DNA of 64,000 bases from Euglena gracilis (taxonomy: Eukaryota; Euglenida; Euglenophyceae; Euglenales). The position numbers and the translations under genes were made by a program. The DNA is taken from contig CP154956.1 in the NCBI GenBank assembly GCA_039621445.1, positions 60,521,178 through 60,585,177 on the forward strand, given 5' to 3'. Positions 60,101 to 64,000 of the stretch are shown here, piece after piece (position 1 is the stretch's first letter; each line of letters opens with the position of its first letter). The notes under the pieces are model-generated. The model did no database searches. It had not been told where the DNA came from and was given only the letters and a program-made list of their open reading frames with translations.

Positions 60101-62895
60101 ATTCCAGCAACCACCTTACTGGTTTGTAAATTAATGGCATATTGTCCTTTGGACCACAGGCAAAAGAAAAAATCAATTCGAATTCAAAATCTGGACATAA
60201 AAAAAACTTTTTAAAATGTTCGGACTTACAAACTGTTCGGAATACAAATCATTCTTTTCCTGCACCCTTTTTTCGCCACTTGGGGGATTCGTCATTGGGC
60301 GGCAATCAAATTGCCAAATTGGGTGCCGCACGATTAAATGAATGCTCACTTGGCACCAGCAAATACAACTCTTTCTGAGGCTCATTTTTATCTGGCTGCA
60401 GTCGATCGGTGATATTATTCATCTCAATTGGTCCTCCATCATCCAATTAATGATGAACTTCATCCGTTTTTGTATAAGCTGCCTGGTGCTGTAAAACAAG
60501 GCTTTTCAACACTCTATTTGTCTTTGCCCACCAAAGGATTAACCCCCCGCGTGCAAAACATTTAAGCACGTGGTTTCGGACCCAAGAGGTGTACACCAAT
60601 TAGGGCACTGCGTACTTTTAGGGCAAAGCACAAAATACTTATTTTCCTCCACTCTTTTTTAGTTTTTTCCCTCTCTTGTAATGTCAACCAATGTGTCAAG
60701 TGATTATGTGTCAAATTTGGATTTGGACGATACCAGGATTTGTATCGTCCAAAAAATCAGACACACTGAAAATTTCCAGCTTCGCCACCACTGAAAGCAA
60801 ACGGCGTGCTATGGGTGCACACCCTGGATTGCTGTCCTTGCCACTGCATAGCCCCCTCCCCCCCAGTGTTAATGTCCAGTTTGGTCGTTGCAATTTCATT
60901 CCAAGGGAAGAGGTTTTAAAAGTTTGGTCTGAGAAGGACAGTCCTGAGAATTGTGTGTGCTTTCCGACTGAGATGTGATAATGATTTCTCTTTGGGGGGG
61001 GTGCACTTTTTAGGAGGTAGTTTCGGACACTTGGGGGATGCGCACTTATTGGGGCACTGCGTACCAAGCGGGGGGGGGGGTACCAAAAGCAACCCATCAT
61101 CAGCCAAACACCTCTGGGAGAGCATTCAGTGTCCGCAATGCCCTCTGGTAAGCTGCCTTCTCTTTTCTCAGCTGCTCCTTCACTGAGTATGACATATAAT
61201 CATCAGGAAAAACTGTAAGACAGAAACGGAGTCGATAACATACCATTGCTGAGCGACCCCCGGGGGGGAGGAGGGGCACTTTCCACTCTGAAGAAACCCG
61301 TCAGTCACCTTTTCCAAAAAAACCAGTCAGTCACTTTACCCCCCCAGGGGGATCGGCCACTCTTCAGGAAGCAAATTTTGCCAAAAAGTCGCAAAAAATC
61401 CAAAAATTTCCGGCGCCTTCGGCGCCAGGCCAGCCACTTTTCATTTTTGGGGCTACCCCCCCCCCCCCCCCGGGGGATGCTCTGAGCAAAAAAAAACCAG
61501 TCGGTCACTCTGAAAAAACCAGTCAGTCCCGGGGGTGGGGTAGGACAGGTGTCAAGCAATGGTATGGTCGATAAGCTCAAAAAAAACAACAAATTTCAGC
61601 AAAGAACCGAAAAAAGTCACAAACGAATTTGAAAATACAAAATGAAATGAAAAACTCACAAAGGAAAACGCACCCACATAATGAATGGAAAAACTTGCAT
61701 TCAGGCTGAAAAATGCCGAGGAGAAGTTGAAGGTCTTCTGGTTTTTGCTGAGGGGAGTGAGGACATGCTCGGGCTGAGTCATAGACCCGGTGTGTTATTT
61801 TGGGGGGGTTGTAGTACACCACCCCCCAACCCCCATCGTGGTGGGTAGGGAGGTCCGACCCCCCCCCCCTACCAGGCCTGCCTGTTTGTAGGTGCGCCGA
61901 TTTTTAGGTCAAAATTTTCCTTCGGCGTCTTCTGAAGTAATTTCCGTTGCACGGGTGCTGTGGTGGGTTTGGCTGGGGTCGATCCCCCTCCGCAGGTGGG
62001 GGGGTTGACCACACCAGTCGTTCCCTGCCCCCTGGCGAAAACGTACACCAAAAAAAACTCATCTTCCCCGGCGCGAAGCAAGGCGGTTTGGGGGGTTCCT
62101 GGGACTGTGGGAAACAAATTTTCAAAAAAAGTCGCAAAAAAATCGCGAGAACGCGATCTTCTTGCAGTACTTTGTTGGGTACTGTGCACAATTAGAAGCA
62201 GAGGTTTACACAATGCAGCCCATTTATGGGGCATATGAAATGCTGCCTTTCTCAGAGCTACCTGACGTGTGCAGAATGCAGAAAATTGAGAAAACCAAGA
62301 CCCCATGGACCGTTGGTTCTTGTGTGCGTGATGTTTGTCAAGACAACGTTCGCTCCAAACATGGATCGCCCAGAATAATAATACTGAGCCAGCATCACTG
62401 CAGCGAGTAAGGTCCAGGGGTCGTTGAAGTCATGTGGACTGGACAGTGCTGAAAGGACGCAGTGAGGTGAAGCACCTCACACCGGAGTGCAGTGTGTGGC
62501 AACGGGTGACAATCCATTTTGGGCAGCCAGGGCCTGGTCAGTCGTCACCCGCCCGCCAGCATCAGCCACAGCGAGCACAGCACGAGGGCGGCCAACACAT
62601 GGGGCGGAGCCAGGGGTTGGTGGCGAGGCGGGGGCTGGTCGCCAGGTGGGGGGGGGGGGTTCGCCCAGCATCTGTTGCGTAGAAGAGGGGACAATCACAA
62701 TGTGGTGGGACCCCCAAACAAAAATTGCTTGTTTGGGGTCTGGTACAAAAAAAAATCACCAGTCCTGAAAAATTGTTTGGGTGCAGGCTCTTGGCGAAAT
62801 TATTTGCACCAAAATAAAATTGTTCTTGGTTTGGTGGCTCGGCCTGGGGTGTGTGGTTATCTTTCAATTTGAGTGGGGGACAATGGGTGGGGTTT
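60101..62895. other. Spacer between array unit B and the third partial unit
   Basis: No gene with splice support is seen. It contains a pair of related blocks near 60.56-60.61 and 61.01-61.07 kb sharing TTTCGGAC and GGGCACTGCGTAC, the TIR element at 61241-61564, and GC-rich minus-strand frames near 62.5-62.7 kb without motifs. Confidence 0.45.
61241..61564. mobile_element. Non-autonomous TIR element, CAGTCAGTCAC family, copy 2
   Basis: The left end TACCATTGCTGAGCGACC and the right end, inverse TACCATTGCTTGACACC, form imperfect terminal inverted repeats. The interior aligns with 25536-25886 through CACTTTCCACTCTGA, CAGTCAGTCAC, GATCGGCCACTCTT and C/G runs. No coding frame. Confidence 0.72.
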
Positions 62896-64000
62896 ATTCC
62901 ATTTGTGATTTTAACAGGTTTTTTCACTGTTCCATATTTTTCACTCATTATTCGGGGATTATCCGGGACATGGGCACGGGGAGGGAACACGGGGGGGGGG
63001 GTCATGCCTCTATGGACAGGTCCATTTCCGCTGGGAAATCTTTGGAATCTTGGGCATTTTCCTTCACCTTTGGATTTCACCATGGAAAAAAAATGTGGGG
63101 ATGGACGACGATGAGCACATCGTCTTCCCTCTCCGGCACTCTGGCAGCAGAACTGCAACCATTGGATACAACACAGCCAAGGAACAACTACAGAAAGAAC
63201 AACAGCAACGGGGTGGGACCAATTTTTTGGGAAATCTCAGAAATGTTTCCGATGTCTGACAAAAATTCTAGCTTCCCATTATGAAGTAAATACATCGAAG
63301 CGGTAGGACATCAATGGAACAGAAAGTGCAACCAGAAAATGATTTCGAAGGTGCAAACCTCCACTGCATCTTCCAAATGACTTGGAAATATGTTTGGAAT
63401 GAGAAGAGGTACTGAAACTTCGAGTCCTGAAGAGTATCCTGATAAAAAAAGTACAATTGCATATTTGCTTGTGCGAAAGGTCAAAAAATTTATCTGCCCG
63501 TTGCCTGTTGACACTTTCACTTCACCACGATAATTTTTCTTCTTGTGGATCATGTGAATTACAACCAGGGTTGAACGGGATCACCTGGTGGGGGGGGGGG
63601 GGAGGGGGTCGGATCACCTCACCCACCAATTGTACACCCTCAAATTTCGGCACCAAAAATGCCGAAGGAAAAATTTGACCTGAAAACTGCCGCCACTGGA
63701 AAAATGGGAAGGGGTGGCAGGGATGAGGGTCGACCCCCCCCCACCCACCAGAATAAGGGGACAACCCCCCCACCACCCACAGGGTTCTGGAATTCCTGCA
63801 CAACCCTGCCACAGGAATCATTTTACAGAGCTTTGTGAATCCTTCAACAATAAATCTGACTGAGGAGAACCTGTCCCCTCGGCAAAAGCGACACTTTCTG
63901 TTAGGATGGCAGTAAGCAGTGAGGAGGAATTGAAGGAGTGGTCTGAGGGCCTCCCGACAGACACCTGAGACAGAAGGGAAATGTGTGTGTGAGAGAGAGA
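62896..64000. repeat. Third, partial copy of the 2.7-kb unit, continuing past the window
   Basis: From ATTCCATTTGTGATTTTAAC onward it matches unit A from 55937 and unit B from 58663, through the GT tract at the window end. The first half of the unit is absent. It carries a mixture of A-type and B-type differences. Confidence 0.9.

Overview
This is nuclear DNA from a eukaryote. Coding information sits in short, GC-rich exons separated by introns of a few hundred to a few thousand bases. Introns and intergenic DNA are full of microsatellites, runs of eight or more G or C, and small inverted-repeat transposons. I found no bacterial operons, rRNA or tRNA. An MKS1-type B9 protein of the ciliary transition zone and a dynactin p27 subunit point to a flagellated or ciliated organism with dynein/dynactin transport, such as a protist or alga. 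The lineage cannot be fixed from this sequence.

Layout. Every gene I can assemble reads on the minus strand, so genes run from right to left. From low to high coordinates they are: MKS1 (2.25-9.44 kb); a RING E3-type protein (12.4-15.9 kb); a small Tyr/Pro/Ser-rich protein of unknown function (18.5-20.8 kb); a second RING protein (21.5-24.5 kb); DCTN6, dynactin p27 (26.5-29.4 kb); and an F-box plus MYND protein (32.0-40.9 kb). I joined exons by splice sites and reading phase. Five models close with compatible phases. MKS1 has one phase gap, in the middle of its B9 domain, and the F-box/MYND model has one after its first exon. Weaker minus-strand exons lie near 44.3-45.2, 48.5, 51.7, 52.8 and 53.9 kb.

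From 41 kb rightwards the window is mostly mobile and repeated DNA. It holds a Ty3/gypsy chromovirus tail interrupted by a hAT-like miniature element, several further TIR elements, and a nest of three TA-flanked palindromic elements inside a long AT microsatellite (35.5-36.6 kb). A 2.7-kb tandem array (54.7-60.1 kb) is followed by a third partial copy that runs off the right end.

The genes do not form one pathway. MKS1 and DCTN6 concern cilia and microtubule transport, while the two RING proteins and the F-box protein are all expected to act in ubiquitination. Splice donors are unusual: GTGTGC, GTGTGT or GTGTGG is the commonest type, GTAAGT was not seen, and two junctions are best explained as GC-AG introns.
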